Counted from the first letter of the stretch, positions 7,378 to 17,647 are shown. The stretch is 64,000 nt of DNA from Streptomyces sp. T39 (GCF_008042045.1 NZ_RDBP01000050.1:121911-185910), one strand, 5' to 3'. Program-made: numbers and translations. Notes: generated from the sequence alone by a model not told the origin.

Positions 7378-8430
7378 ATGGCGATCCGGCTGCCGATCAG
7401 CGACGAACTGCGTTCCGCGCTGGGCTCCCCCACCCGGGCCACGCTCCTGGACAGCAGCCCGCGCTCCCGGGTGTGGCGGGTCGAACTGCGCGGCGGCGAC
7501 CGGGTGATCGTCAAACAGATCGCCGACGGTGGGGGGACCGGACCGGACGGGGACGCGCGCTATGCGCGGGAGGTCGCCGCGCTGCGGCTCGCCGCGCGGG
7601 CGACCCGGCCGAGCGTGGCACCCGCACTCCTCGGCACGGACGCGCCCTCGCGCGTGATGGTCCTGGAGCACCTGGACGACCTCGGCGCGGCCGACGACTG
7701 GATGCCCGGCTACGCCGAGTCCCTCGCCCGACTGCACGCGCTCACCGGGCCGGGCGACAAGGGAACGCTCCCCGCCTGGTCCGGGCCGGCGGACGCCGAC
7801 GCCGAGTCCTTCCTCGCACTCGCCGGGGCCCTCGACGTCCCCGTCCCACCCGGGGCGCCGGACGAACTCGCCGCCCTGATCGACCGGCTCGACCCGACGC
7901 CCCACCATGCGCTGCTGCACGGGGACCCCTGCCCCGGCAACGACCTGCGCACCGCCGCGGGCGTCCGGTTCGTGGACTTCGAGCAGGCGTCGCTGGGCAA
8001 CGGCCTGGTCGAACTCGCCTACCTGCGCATCGGTTTCCCGACCTGCTGGTGCGCGATGGCGGCCACGGCCGCGCCGCTCGCGGAGGCCGAGGCCGTCTAC
8101 CGGGCCACCTGGCGCGGCCTCACCGGCAGGGACGTTCCCGGCGATCTCGCCGACGCCTGCGCCGGCTGGCTGATCCGGGGCGACGCACTCGTCGAGCGCG
8201 CCCACCGCGGGTCCGTCGACCACCTCGCCCGGGTACCCGCCGAGGACTTCGCATGGGGCTGCTTCTCCGCCCGGGAACGCCTCGTCCACCGACTGGGCGT
8301 GGTCGCCGACCTGACCCGCGACCACGACCGTCTGCACGAACTCGGGCAGCTCAGCGCGGCTCTGGCCGTACGTCTGCTGGAACGATGGCCCGCACTGCGC
8401 GCACTGCCCAGTACACGGCCCCGGTACTGA
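7378..8430 (+). CDS. Aminoglycoside phosphotransferase-family kinase
   Basis: A 350-residue APH/choline-kinase-fold protein. The catalytic loop is HGDPCPGND (HxDxxxxN type), followed by RFVDFEQASLGN carrying the metal-binding Asp. An N-lobe VIVKQ lysine precedes them. Such proteins phosphorylate small hydroxyl compounds, and some are resistance enzymes; nothing here indicates a particular antibiotic. ATG at 7378 gives the usual family length. It is separated from the peptidase-like gene by a hairpin and has its own upstream space. Confidence 0.8.
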   Translation: MAIRLPISDELRSALGSPTRATLLDSSPRSRVWRVELRGGDRVIVKQIADGGGTGPDGDARYAREVAALRLAARATRPSVAPALLGTDAPSRVMVLEHLDDLGAADDWMPGYAESLARLHALTGPGDKGTLPAWSGPADADAESFLALAGALDVPVPPGAPDELAALIDRLDPTPHHALLHGDPCPGNDLRTAAGVRFVDFEQASLGNGLVELAYLRIGFPTCWCAMAATAAPLAEAEAVYRATWRGLTGRDVPGDLADACAGWLIRGDALVERAHRGSVDHLARVPAEDFAWGCFSARERLVHRLGVVADLTRDHDRLHELGQLSAALAVRLLERWPALRALPSTRPRY

Positions 8431-8715
8431 CGGCCTGTGTGGTCACCGCGTCTTCGCCGGGGGGCCGCGGTGCGGCCACAGCCGGCACGGGGTGACTGCG
8501 TGGCTCGGGCCAGGGGTTCGACGTGCGCCCTCTGCGCGGGGCAGAGGCCGCGGCGCCGCATCGTGAGGATCTCGCGGCGCACCGGATCGGCGGTGGCCGT
8601 CGCCACCTCGCTCCGTCCGCCCACACGGTATGCGTGATCCGGAGGTTACGCTTTCGCGGCTGCTCGTGCGGTTGCGGTCGCCCGGCGGCCCGCACCGGTG
8701 TGTCGGCCGCAGCTC

Positions 8716-9765
8716 TCACGGGTGCATGACGATCTTTCCCACGTGTGCCCGGCGGGCGAGTTCCTCCTGCGCCCGGCCGGCCTGGGCCAGGGGGAACGCC
8801 GCGGAGACGACCGGCTGGACCTCGCCGCGGCGGGCCAGGTCCATCAGGAGGGCGAAGTGGGCGGGCGTGTGCATCGACGAGCCGATCAGCTGGGCGTTGC
8901 GCAGGTAGAGACGGCGCACGTCGAAGGAGACGTCGTAGCCGCCCAGCGCGCCGGCGACGACCCATCGCCCGCTCTCGCGCAGCAGCGGCATCGCCTCGGC
9001 CACCAGTTCGCCGGCCACGACGTCGAGCACGACGTCGACGCCGTCGGGGGCGAGGGCGCGGACCTGGCCGGCGACGTCCCCGGCACGGTCGGCGACGTCG
9101 TGCGCGCCGGCCTGCCGCACGAGGTCCGCCTTGGTGCCGCTGGTGAGGGCGAGCACCCGCGCTCCACGGGCGCGGGCGATCTGCACCAGCGCGAGTCCGA
9201 CACCCCCGGACGCTCCGGTGACGAGGGCGGTCTCCCCCCGGCGCAGCCGGCCCCTCTCGACCATGCCCAGGGCGGTGCCGTAGGCCGTCGGCAGCGCGGC
9301 GAGCTGATCGTCCGTCAACGGGGACGCCGTCATGTCGTGGACGCGCTCCGCCGGGGCGGTCACGTACTGGGCGTAGCCCCCGTCGCGCTCACTGCCCATC
9401 AGCCCCACCGGGTTCGCGTCCGGGCCGTCGGCGTCGTAGACCGCCGGATCGACGACGACGCGGCGCCCGGCGAGCCGCGGGTCCACATCGGTGCCGGCCG
9501 CCACGACATGGCCGGCCACGTCGGCCCCCTGGATGCGCGGGAAGGCGACCGGCCCCCGCCAGCCCGACAGCGCCTTCCCGTCCCCGGCCACGCCGTAGGC
9601 ACCCTCCCGGGTCCACAGGTCCGTGTTGTTCAGCGCCACCGCGGCCACTCGGATCAGCACCTCCCCCGTCGCCGGGACAGGCACCGGCACCTCCGCCGGC
9701 TCGAGTACCTCCGGTCCGCCGTGCGCCGTGATGCGCACGGCCCGCATCGTCTCGGGTACGTCCAC
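8716..9765 (-). CDS. Zinc-binding-alcohol-dehydrogenase-like quinone oxidoreductase (MDR family)
   Basis: A 349-residue medium-chain dehydrogenase/reductase. It has a GroES-like N-terminal half (AALNNTDLWTREG-type) and a Rossmann half with GASGGVGLALVQIA. No zinc-ligand cysteines are visible, so it belongs with NADPH:quinone or enoyl reductases. GTG at 9765 is chosen because GAGGAGG lies seven bases upstream; the protein would start VDVPETM. The 285 bases between this gene and the phosphotransferase to its left hold nothing recognisable. Confidence 0.85.
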   Translation of the reverse strand: MDVPETMRAVRITAHGGPEVLEPAEVPVPVPATGEVLIRVAAVALNNTDLWTREGAYGVAGDGKALSGWRGPVAFPRIQGADVAGHVVAAGTDVDPRLAGRRVVVDPAVYDADGPDANPVGLMGSERDGGYAQYVTAPAERVHDMTASPLTDDQLAALPTAYGTALGMVERGRLRRGETALVTGASGGVGLALVQIARARGARVLALTSGTKADLVRQAGAHDVADRAGDVAGQVRALAPDGVDVVLDVVAGELVAEAMPLLRESGRWVVAGALGGYDVSFDVRRLYLRNAQLIGSSMHTPAHFALLMDLARRGEVQPVVSAAFPLAQAGRAQEELARRAHVGKIVMHP

Positions 9766-10009
9766 CGCTGGGCCTCCTCGCAATCGGGGTGCTCTTCAAC
9801 TGTTCCACACCGGCCCCGACGCCCCGGGCACGGCACGCGCCCGCACGGCACGGCGCGCGGCTGCGAGGCGGCCGGTGCCGACGGCATCGCCTCCCTGACG
9901 AACCGCACCCCCGAAAGGTGACGACACTCCTTCCGCCGGCCTCCACGCACCGCCGCGCCCACCGGCGTCACCTGGCGCGGAGACGACGGTCGGTCACCCG
10001 GCTCGTGAC

Positions 10010-10552
10010 TCATCTGCCGAACGGGGACATCGTCCCGCCGCGGGCGGCCGGCGGATCCGCGGAGAGGTCGAGGGTGAACGCCACCCGGTCGAGTCCTGGG
10101 CCGTCGTAGTCCCTCTGCACGGCCGAGGCCGTGAACCCGAGCCGAGTGTGGAATGCCCGCGACGCGGCGTTCTCCGGGCTGGTGATGCAGTGCACGTGAC
10201 GGCGCCCGTGGGACTGGGCCAGCGCGAAGAAGGCCCGGTAGAGGGTGCTCCCGATGCCCTGACCGTGCAGTGCCGGGTCGACGCCGACGAAGTGCACATA
10301 GGCGGTGTCGGGCTGGGCCGGTGACAGGAAGCCGACCAGGAAGGCGGCCACCTCCCCGCTGTCGTGTTCGACCAGGAAACTGGTGGTGGTGAAATGCTGG
10401 AAGTACAGCCGGGGCAGAAGCAGCGCCCGTTCCGTCGACCCCGCCCGCCCTTTCAGGCCGCCCCACCACGTGTCCAGCACGGCGAGCACCCGGAGATGGT
10501 CCTCGTCCGCGAGGTGCCGAGCCGTCAGGCCGCCGGGGAGATCGTCGATCAT
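10010..10552 (-). CDS. GNAT-family N-acetyltransferase
   Basis: A 180-residue acetyltransferase. The acetyl-CoA-binding motif A is FVGVDPALHGQGIGSTLYR at mid-protein, followed by the ENAASRAFHTRLGF motif B. The substrate is unknown. The gene is on the same strand as the quinone oxidoreductase and about 240 bases upstream of it. Confidence 0.87.
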   Translation of the reverse strand: MIDDLPGGLTARHLADEDHLRVLAVLDTWWGGLKGRAGSTERALLLPRLYFQHFTTTSFLVEHDSGEVAAFLVGFLSPAQPDTAYVHFVGVDPALHGQGIGSTLYRAFFALAQSHGRRHVHCITSPENAASRAFHTRLGFTASAVQRDYDGPGLDRVAFTLDLSADPPAARGGTMSPFGR

Positions 10553-10697
10553 CTCTTCAGTCTGCCATCAGCCCCTGCACGGCGCGGACTTGGCCGACGG
10601 TGGCGGCCGCCGCCGGAGGGTCGGGGTGGTCGACCCGCCTGCCGGGCCACGGCAGCGTCCCCGGACACCACCGGTACCGGGCGCCGAACCGGGCACC

Positions 10698-10744
10698 AGG
10701 CGGCAGGCGGCAGGCGGCAGGCGGCAGGCGGCAGGCGGCAGGCC
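10698..10744. repeat. 7-bp tandem repeat
   Basis: Six perfect copies of AGGCGGC plus a partial copy lie between the HEAT-like gene and the GNAT gene, just beyond the stop of the HEAT-like gene at 10749. Seven is not a multiple of three, so the repeat would not be tolerated in a reading frame; it is intergenic and likely unstable in length. Confidence 0.9.
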
Positions 10745-10748
10745 ATTG

Positions 10749-11978
10749 TCACAGCAACGCGGCGATGCCCTCCCGGTCCACGGGAAGCCCGGCCGCGCGG
10801 AACCACAAGCCGTTTCCGCCGATGCCGCCCGTCGCCTCGTCCCCGTCCACGAAGGCCCGCAGCAGGTCGCGCTGGGCGGAGGTGAGCGGGCGGGCAGGGT
10901 CGTGGCCACCGGGGAAAGCTCTGAGGAGGATCGGCCCGCGTTCGAAGTCGGTGACCGCCCCGCCGCCGGTGGCCACGATGCCGACGGCCACCGGCGCCAC
11001 CTCCTCGAACGATTCGGCCAGGGCGAGCGCGGAACGCAGCACGGTGAACCGGAACCACCCGTCGAGCCCGGGCAGCGGCTCGGGGAACCAGCCGTCCGTC
11101 GTCCGCGGGTCCCGCAGGGCGTCGAGGAGGACGGCGAGAGCGCGCGGCCGGTCGGCGTGCGTGGGGCCGAGCGCGGCGCAGACCCGTACGGCCGGGTCGG
11201 AGTCGGAGAGCAGGTCGGAGGTGTCCGCCCCCCACATGCCGAGCGCCCGCGCCACCCCCGCTCGCTCGCGTCGGGCCTGCGCGGCACCCGGGCCGGCCCG
11301 CAGCAGGGCGGCGGCCCGCGGCACCCGGTCTGCGAGCTCCGGGGCGGAGAGGAGTGGCATCGCGGCGCCGAGCGCGGCCTCGCGGACGTCGGGTTCGGCG
11401 GCGGTGAGGAAAGGCTCGACGGCGTCGTACAGGGCGGGGCGCGCGTCCCGGCACGCCTGCAGTGCGGCGAGCTCGTCCGGGCCGGGCTCGCGGCGCATCT
11501 CGCCCTGCCAGGGCTCCCACAGCCAGTGGGTGCGGTCCCTCGCCGGGTCCTCCCCGTGGGCGGCGGACTCGGCCACCTGCCCCAGCCAGGCGAGCAGGGC
11601 GGCCCGCAGCCTGCGGGGCGGCCCGTCGTCCCACGGGACATGCCCCTCGTGCGCGGCCAGACCCATGGGGTGGTCGAGGATCGCGGCGACGAACAGCGCC
11701 GCGGGCGCGGTGACGGTGTAGAGCGAGCCCTGGTGCAGCACGGCCGTGTCCAGCGCGGCCAGCGCCGCGGACCGCCCCTCGGGATCCTCGTCCACGAGGG
11801 AGCACAGGGAGACGGGGACGTCCGCGGCGGACCCGTAGGCGTGGCGGAGGGCATCCCACTCCGTCTCCAGCAGCAGTTCGCGTGCAGCCGCCGGCAACCC
11901 GTTCAGGATCCGCGCCACGCGTGCGCTCTCGACCTCCGTGCCGGCAGGGACGGGCGAGGTGGAGTCGTCGGCCGTCAC
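10749..11978 (-). CDS. HEAT-like repeat protein
   Basis: A 409-residue, alpha-helical protein with no signal peptide or membrane segment. Repeated helical pairs containing blocks such as EPDVREAALGAAMPLL and SDPAVRVCAALG resemble HEAT/PBS-lyase repeats. This fold usually serves protein binding. No catalytic motif is seen. It is divergent from the DUF2625 gene, and the two starts are about 200 bases apart. Confidence 0.75.
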   Translation of the reverse strand: MTADDSTSPVPAGTEVESARVARILNGLPAAARELLLETEWDALRHAYGSAADVPVSLCSLVDEDPEGRSAALAALDTAVLHQGSLYTVTAPAALFVAAILDHPMGLAAHEGHVPWDDGPPRRLRAALLAWLGQVAESAAHGEDPARDRTHWLWEPWQGEMRREPGPDELAALQACRDARPALYDAVEPFLTAAEPDVREAALGAAMPLLSAPELADRVPRAAALLRAGPGAAQARRERAGVARALGMWGADTSDLLSDSDPAVRVCAALGPTHADRPRALAVLLDALRDPRTTDGWFPEPLPGLDGWFRFTVLRSALALAESFEEVAPVAVGIVATGGGAVTDFERGPILLRAFPGGHDPARPLTSAQRDLLRAFVDGDEATGGIGGNGLWFRAAGLPVDREGIAALL

Positions 11979-12184
11979 AGCCGCTCGCCCGCGCCGGAGC
12001 GGCGATGCACGGGCGGCTCGGGGTGGTGGGCCCCGCGAAGCGGGCAGCTGGGCCCGGGATCACTGATCATGGTGCCGGAGCCTAGTGACACGCTCCCGCG
12101 GCCCTTCCGCCGGGAGCCCCGCCCGGCGGGCCTGAAGGGTCGCCCGCGTGACGAGGCGACGCGCAAGGGTGCGACCATCCTCGG

Positions 12185-12910
12185 ATGCGAGGGATCGACG
12201 AGTTGGCGGATGTGGACGATCCGGCGTGGCCGGAGCTCCAGGAGATGGTCGCGGCGAGTTCCGTGCATGTCCAGGTGCTGCCCGCCGACGTCGGCGAGGG
12301 ACGCCGGAGTCTGCTGCAGATGCAGGTCGGTGCGCGATCGATGCTGGGTGCTCTGGCGTTGAACACCGGCGGACTGCTCGTGGACCACGGGTGGGTGCGC
12401 GTGTTCGGCGGGGGCTCGGCCGCGCAGCGGGGGCTTCCGAGTCTGGCGCGGGTCAACCGTTTCCCCACGGTCTTCGATCCGGTCTGGCATCCCGCGGCAG
12501 GTCTCGTCGTCGGCCTCGACGTCGTCGGTGGGGTGTTCGCGCTGAACGCTGGCGATCCCGCGGCGGCGGGCCGTCCGGGGGCACCCGGGCAGATGACGTA
12601 CTTCGCTCCCGACACGCTGGCGTGGGAGGCGATGGAGATGGGGCACTCCGGGTGGGTCTCCTGGCTGCTCTCGGGCAGGCTGGAGACGTTCTACGACGGG
12701 CTGCGGTGGCCCGGTTGGCGTGAGGACGCGGCGGGCCTGGACCTCTCGCAGGGTGTGTCCGTGTATCCGTTCCTGTGGTCCGAGGAGGCCCATGCCGATC
12801 TGGCGGCCACGAGCAGGCAGCCCGTGCCGATGCGCGAGGTCATCGGCGTCGCCGCGGACTTCGCCCGGCAGGCGGGGCCGTCGGATCCCGGGTTCCTCGG
12901 CGAGGTGTGA
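12185..12910 (+). CDS. DUF2625 family protein
   Basis: A 241-residue protein matching the DUF2625 pattern: an N-terminal DPAWPELQEM block, VQVLPADVGEG, then the central LLVDHGWVRVFGGGS and a FYDGLRWPGW segment. The family is widespread but of unknown function. It appears soluble. ATG at 12185 is the first start and gives full family length. Confidence 0.8.
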   Translation: MRGIDELADVDDPAWPELQEMVAASSVHVQVLPADVGEGRRSLLQMQVGARSMLGALALNTGGLLVDHGWVRVFGGGSAAQRGLPSLARVNRFPTVFDPVWHPAAGLVVGLDVVGGVFALNAGDPAAAGRPGAPGQMTYFAPDTLAWEAMEMGHSGWVSWLLSGRLETFYDGLRWPGWREDAAGLDLSQGVSVYPFLWSEEAHADLAATSRQPVPMREVIGVAADFARQAGPSDPGFLGEV

Positions 12911-13100
12911 CGGGGGCGCCGCCGTTCGTGACCGTGCCGGACGAAGGGGCCCGTGGGCACCCGGAGTTGGGTGACGGCGGGATCCCGAGCGGCAGGTCCG
13001 GCGCGGGGTCTCCACCCGCGTACAACCCTCCGGTCGGGACGGACGTCACACAGGACGGCGCCGGCAGGATCCCGCGTCGATCCGATCCCAGGAGGAACCT

Positions 13101-15383
13101 TTGCTCTGCGTACGCACGGCCCGTGTCTCCGCCGCGATCACCACCGTCCTCGCCGTCACGCTCGGTGCGGGGGCCCTGTCCGTCCCCGCCTCCGCCGCGC
13201 CGCCGCCTGTCTCCGGGGCGGCCGAGGCGGGCACGGAGGGCGCCCCCGTCGCCTATCCGGTCGACGGGCACTTCCGCGCGGCCGGGGAGACCGGGTTCCT
13301 GACCGGCGGGCCCTACGGTTCCCAGCTGTTCCGGTGGACGCGGTTCGCGGACGGTTCGACGGCCACGATCAATGCCTCCGTGGTCGACTCCACCGCCTCC
13401 GACGTGGTCATGTCCGGGCAGGGACGGACCCTCCGCCGCTCCCTGGTCGTCACGCTCCACGACATGGCCGACGGCGGCCGGACCGTGACGATCGACCTCG
13501 GCCCGCTGAACGGCGTCTACGTGAAGGCCGTCTCCCGGGACACCGTGCTGGCGGAGGTGACGACGGCGGACGGCTCCGTGGAACTGCGCCTCGTCACGCG
13601 CACCGGCGACACCGTCACGCAGCGGACGGTCGACGGCATCCCGCCCGGGGCCTCGTCCATCACCGCCACGCCAGCGCGGGACGGCTCGGTCCTCGTCGAC
13701 TACTACCTGGCGAGCGGGTCCCCCACGACCTGGCGGACCGAGTACGCCGTGGTGGACCTCGCCGCCGCCGCGGTGGTCTCCACCCACGAGACCGCCGGCT
13801 CCTACAGCGGCCAGGGCGAGTACAGCGCGCTCTCCGCCACGCACCTGGCCTGGACGGGGGACGAGGGCACGTACTACACCGTGGACCGTGCCACCGGCGT
13901 CGAGTCCGAGATCGGCATCGACTACGACTTCTACGAGGGTGAGCGCGCCGCCGTCGGCCTGCTGGGCTCCTGGGCGATGTACGGCACCCCGGCGACACTC
14001 GCGGGCAACGGCACGGGTGACACGCGCAAGCTGGTCCCTTTCACGGCGAAGTCCCTCACCTCGGGCGAGACGGTCGAGCTCCTCGACTACGTCGAATCGG
14101 TCAAGCCCGGCCCCCACAACACCCTTCTGGCACGCGGCGGCACCGTGGCGCACGGCGAGGGTCTCTACCGGATCGCCCTCGGCACGGACGGCACGCCGGC
14201 CGCCGAAGCGGTCGCCTCCACCGGGGAGCCGACGAAGCTCCTCTACCTCGGCCAACAGTTCCCCCTGACGGTCGACGTCACCTCGCCGATACCGCTGAAG
14301 TGGAGACTGTCCCGGGAGAACGCCGACGTCCACCTGAGGATCAGGCACCGAGCCACCGGCGTGACCTTCGCGAAGACACTGCACCTGTACAGCGAGTCCG
14401 CCGGCAGCGAGTACTACTACGGCGACGGGGTCTTCGGCATCACCTGGGAGCAGATCGAGGCCGGGACGGGTGTGGCCGCCGAACCCGGGGAGTACGAGTG
14501 GTCCTTCGTGGCCTACCCGCAGAACGGCGTCGGGCCGGACGTGGAGGCCACCGGCACCATCGATGCCGCCGAGGGCCTCCCCACCGCGCACGACCTGGAC
14601 TGGAACGGCACCCCGGACCTGCTGGCACGTGACGCGCAGGGCGTGCTGTGGCAGGTCGACACCACGTACGACGCCGCGAGGAAGACCCTCGTGCCGACGC
14701 CCTACGGGCACGAACGGGTCGGCCCCGGCTGGCAGGTCTACGACCGGATCGAGACCGTCGGCGGCATCGGTTCCGGCGCCGCCGACTTCGTCGCCCGGGA
14801 CCGGAGCGGTGTCCTGTGGCTGTACGACGTGACCGGCAACGGATACGCGGCGAAGTTCGCGGCCCGCAAGTCCCTGGGCGGCGGCTGGAACACCTACACC
14901 CAGATCACCGGCGGCAGCGATCTGAACGGTGACGGCCGCTTCGACCTGATCGCCGCCGACAAGGCCGGTGTCCTGTGGCTCCACCCGGGCACCGGCAACC
15001 TCGGCGCCCCCTTCGCCAAGCGGCAGAAGATCGGCACCGGCGGCTGGGGCGTCTACAACCAGATCACCGCGACCGGCGACATCGGCGGCGCCGCGGCCGG
15101 TGACCTCGTCGCCCGTGACAGGGCCGGTGTGCTCTGGCTCTACCTCGGCAGGGGCGACGGCACCTTCGCCGCCCGCAAGCGGATCGGCGGCGGCTGGCAG
15201 GCCTACACCGACACCATCGGGATCGGTGACGCCGACAACGACGGCCGCCCCGATCTGTACGCGTACGGCCCGGGCGGCACCGGCTGGTTCTACAAGGGGA
15301 CCGGCATGTGGGAACGGCCTTTCGCCGGCCGGGTCTCCAGCCCCGCGCTGACCGGGGACCGCGCGTACAACCACGTCTTCTGA
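13101..15383 (+). CDS. Secreted FG-GAP/VCBS-repeat protein
   Basis: A 760-residue exported protein. A Sec signal peptide (residues about 1-33, ending ASAAP) leads into a large beta-rich region. The last 250 residues are FG-GAP/VCBS-type repeats with calcium-binding loops (DLNGDGRFDLI, DADNDGRPDLY) and recurring GVLWLY strands, i.e. a beta-propeller-like C-terminus. Such proteins are common, abundant Streptomyces exoproteins of unknown role. The start codon is TTG at 13101, supported by GGAGGA seven bases upstream; the ATG codons downstream would cut the signal peptide. Confidence 0.85.
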   Translation: MLCVRTARVSAAITTVLAVTLGAGALSVPASAAPPPVSGAAEAGTEGAPVAYPVDGHFRAAGETGFLTGGPYGSQLFRWTRFADGSTATINASVVDSTASDVVMSGQGRTLRRSLVVTLHDMADGGRTVTIDLGPLNGVYVKAVSRDTVLAEVTTADGSVELRLVTRTGDTVTQRTVDGIPPGASSITATPARDGSVLVDYYLASGSPTTWRTEYAVVDLAAAAVVSTHETAGSYSGQGEYSALSATHLAWTGDEGTYYTVDRATGVESEIGIDYDFYEGERAAVGLLGSWAMYGTPATLAGNGTGDTRKLVPFTAKSLTSGETVELLDYVESVKPGPHNTLLARGGTVAHGEGLYRIALGTDGTPAAEAVASTGEPTKLLYLGQQFPLTVDVTSPIPLKWRLSRENADVHLRIRHRATGVTFAKTLHLYSESAGSEYYYGDGVFGITWEQIEAGTGVAAEPGEYEWSFVAYPQNGVGPDVEATGTIDAAEGLPTAHDLDWNGTPDLLARDAQGVLWQVDTTYDAARKTLVPTPYGHERVGPGWQVYDRIETVGGIGSGAADFVARDRSGVLWLYDVTGNGYAAKFAARKSLGGGWNTYTQITGGSDLNGDGRFDLIAADKAGVLWLHPGTGNLGAPFAKRQKIGTGGWGVYNQITATGDIGGAAAGDLVARDRAGVLWLYLGRGDGTFAARKRIGGGWQAYTDTIGIGDADNDGRPDLYAYGPGGTGWFYKGTGMWERPFAGRVSSPALTGDRAYNHVF

Positions 15384-15824
15384 TCCGCCCCACCGGCGGG
15401 GTCCACCGGGACGCCTCCGGCCGCAGGGGCATCTCCGGCGGCCGGGTGCCGCCGCCCGGCCGCTCCGGCCCCGCCGCCGACCCGGGCAGCTCAGGCGGGG
15501 CCGTCGCCGGACCGGCCGGCCCCGGCGCCCCGCTCAGCGGGCGGTGGTCGGTGTCGTGGTGGCGCGGCAGCCGGGGTCGCGTACGGTCCGGGCAACACCG
15601 GCCGGCTCCACCCCGGGTGACGACCGTCGCCGAGGCGAGCCTCCGCGCAGAACGGCGGGCCACGACCCGTGCGGTGCACCGAGCCCCGTGCGGGCGGTGA
15701 AGCGGTCAAGGGGGGTTCCGGAGTTCCCCGGGGTGGGGGCGAGACCGGTGATTCGCGCGATGCGGGGGCCGTGCGCGGGCTCGACCATGTGGTGACCCTG
15801 TCACCAACCCACGCGGAGGCACCG
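15384..15824. other. Gene-free stretch between exoprotein and esterase
   Basis: About 440 bases with no convincing reading frame in either direction. It contains the hairpin at 15438-15463 and presumably the promoter of the carboxylesterase; no clear -10/-35 pair was identified. Confidence 0.6.
15438..15463 (+). terminator. Hairpin after the FG-GAP exoprotein gene
   Basis: GCGGCCGGG and CCCGGCCGC form a perfect 9-base stem with an 8-base loop, about 55 bases downstream of the stop codon. Confidence 0.55.
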
Positions 15825-17441
15825 ATGCCCGGTCCGGACACGAGGCACATGGCAAGGACGGCGGGAAGCCCGCCGTCGTGGAGGCGCCGTTTACGGGGCG
15901 TGCTGGCGAGCGCGCTCCTGCTCTCCGCGGCCGGTCTGGGCACCGTGCCCGCCGCGGCCGCCCCGCGGGCCGACGACACGACCGTCACCACCCGCTACGG
16001 GCAGGTGCGGGGCACCGCGGGCGAGAGGGCCGACGACTACCTCGGCATCCCCTACGCCGCGCCTCCGGTCGGCGGCCTGCGGTGGAAGCCGCCCACCGCG
16101 CCCGCACGCTGGACGGGCGTCCGGGACGTCAGGACCCCCGGCAACCCCTGCATGCAGACCAACTCGTCGACCCCCTGGGGCGATCTCGCCGGACCCGGCA
16201 CCCCCAGCGAGGACTGCCTGTACCTCAACGTCCATGTGCCCGCCGAACGCTCCCTGCGCGACCGGCCGGTGATGGTCTGGGTCCACGGCGGCGGCTTCAC
16301 CATCGGCTCCGGGACCTTCTACGACGGCGGAGAGCTGGCCCACCGGGGAGACGTGGTCGTCGTCACCCTCAACTACCGGCTGGGAGCGTTCGGTTACCTG
16401 GCCCACCCGGGGCTGGCAGGCGAGTCGGCGGACGGCGTCTCCGGCAACTACGGCCTCCTCGACCAGCAGGCGGCCCTGCGCTGGGTGCGGCAGAACATCG
16501 CCGCCTTCGGCGGCGACCCGGGCAACGTCACGGTCTTCGGCGAGTCGGCCGGCGGCGGCAGCGTGTGCCAGCACCTGGTCTCCCCCGGCGCGACCGGTCT
16601 CTTCGACCGGGCCATCGCCCAGTCCGGTTGCGGCTTCCCCCTGCCCACCCAGGAGTCGCAGCAGCGCAACGGCGCGTCCTGGGCCGGCTCACTGGGCTGC
16701 ACCGACGTCGCCTGCCTGCGCGGCAAGCCGGCGGGCGAGCTGCTCGCCGCCTCGGTGAACCCCACCGCCCGCTGGGTTCCCAACGTCGACGGCCGGGTCG
16801 TCCCGCTGCAGATCGCCGACGCGCTGGAGAGCGGCAGGTTCCACCGGGTGCCCGTCCTCCAGGGCACCACCGCCGACGAGGGCCGCCTGACGGTGGCGTC
16901 CACCTACGACCTGGCCGGCCGCCCGCTCACCCCGGCCGGCTACCCGGTGGCCGTCCGCGCGCTCTACGGCGACCGGGCCGACGCGATCCTCGCCCGTTAC
17001 CCGCTGTCGGGCTACGGCACCCCCGCCGAGGCTCTCGGCGCGATCTTCACCGACTCGCAGTTCGCCTGCCTCCAGTCCCGCTCGGCGCGGCTGATGGCCG
17101 GCCACACCCGCTCGTACCAGTACGAGTTCGCCGACCCCGGTGCCATGGACCACCTCGATCTGCCGGTGAGCTTCCCCCTGGGCGCCCCGCACGGCTCCGA
17201 GATCCGGTACGTCTTCGGCGGCGTCTCGGGCACCCCCGCCCAGAACACCCTCGCGGACCGGATCCTCGGCTACTGGACCACCTTCGCCCGCACCGGCATC
17301 CCGTACGCGACCGGCGCCCCCCGCTGGAACCAGTACCCGAAGGTGCAGGTGCTCGCCCCCGACGCGATCACGGCATCGACGACCTTCCCCGAGGACCACA
17401 GGTGCGACCTGTGGCTCCCGGGGGCTGCGGCCCGCTCCTGA
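15825..17441 (+). CDS. Secreted type-B carboxylesterase
   Basis: A 538-residue alpha/beta-hydrolase of the cholinesterase/para-nitrobenzyl esterase family. A long signal peptide with an Arg-rich n-region and a hydrophobic core ends near AAAAPRA. The oxyanion-hole block is VWVHGGGF, the nucleophile elbow is FGESAGG, and an APHGSE block near the C-terminus supplies the catalytic His. It would hydrolyse ester substrates outside the cell. ATG at 15825 is preceded by GGAGG. The gene stands alone and ends before a strong hairpin. Confidence 0.87.
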   Translation: MPGPDTRHMARTAGSPPSWRRRLRGVLASALLLSAAGLGTVPAAAAPRADDTTVTTRYGQVRGTAGERADDYLGIPYAAPPVGGLRWKPPTAPARWTGVRDVRTPGNPCMQTNSSTPWGDLAGPGTPSEDCLYLNVHVPAERSLRDRPVMVWVHGGGFTIGSGTFYDGGELAHRGDVVVVTLNYRLGAFGYLAHPGLAGESADGVSGNYGLLDQQAALRWVRQNIAAFGGDPGNVTVFGESAGGGSVCQHLVSPGATGLFDRAIAQSGCGFPLPTQESQQRNGASWAGSLGCTDVACLRGKPAGELLAASVNPTARWVPNVDGRVVPLQIADALESGRFHRVPVLQGTTADEGRLTVASTYDLAGRPLTPAGYPVAVRALYGDRADAILARYPLSGYGTPAEALGAIFTDSQFACLQSRSARLMAGHTRSYQYEFADPGAMDHLDLPVSFPLGAPHGSEIRYVFGGVSGTPAQNTLADRILGYWTTFARTGIPYATGAPRWNQYPKVQVLAPDAITASTTFPEDHRCDLWLPGAAARS

Positions 17442-17475
17442 CTCCGGCGGGGTCCTGCCCCTGACCGCCCGACCG

Positions 17476-17494
17476 GTGCGGGGCCGCCCCGCAC
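17476..17494 (+). terminator. Hairpin after the carboxylesterase gene
   Basis: GTGCGGGG and CCCCGCAC form a perfect 8-base stem around CCG, 35 bases after the stop codon, between convergent genes. Confidence 0.6.
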
Positions 17495-17647
17495 GAGGTG
17501 CCGCGCCCGCCGCGGCGTCCGCCCGCGTGACCGCCCCGGAGACCGGCAGCGCTCACGCGGGTGGCGTCCGCGCGTCGCCGGCGCGGACGGGCAGCGCCCT
17601 GCCGGGCGGCGGCATGGCCGGCGGGCCGAGAGCCCGGCGCTCGCGGC

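Noticed and set aside
12840..15374. An 844-codon minus-strand frame opposite the FG-GAP gene
   Set aside because: Gly/Val/Arg-rich low-complexity shadow produced by GC-biased codons on the plus strand; the plus strand has signal peptide and repeats.
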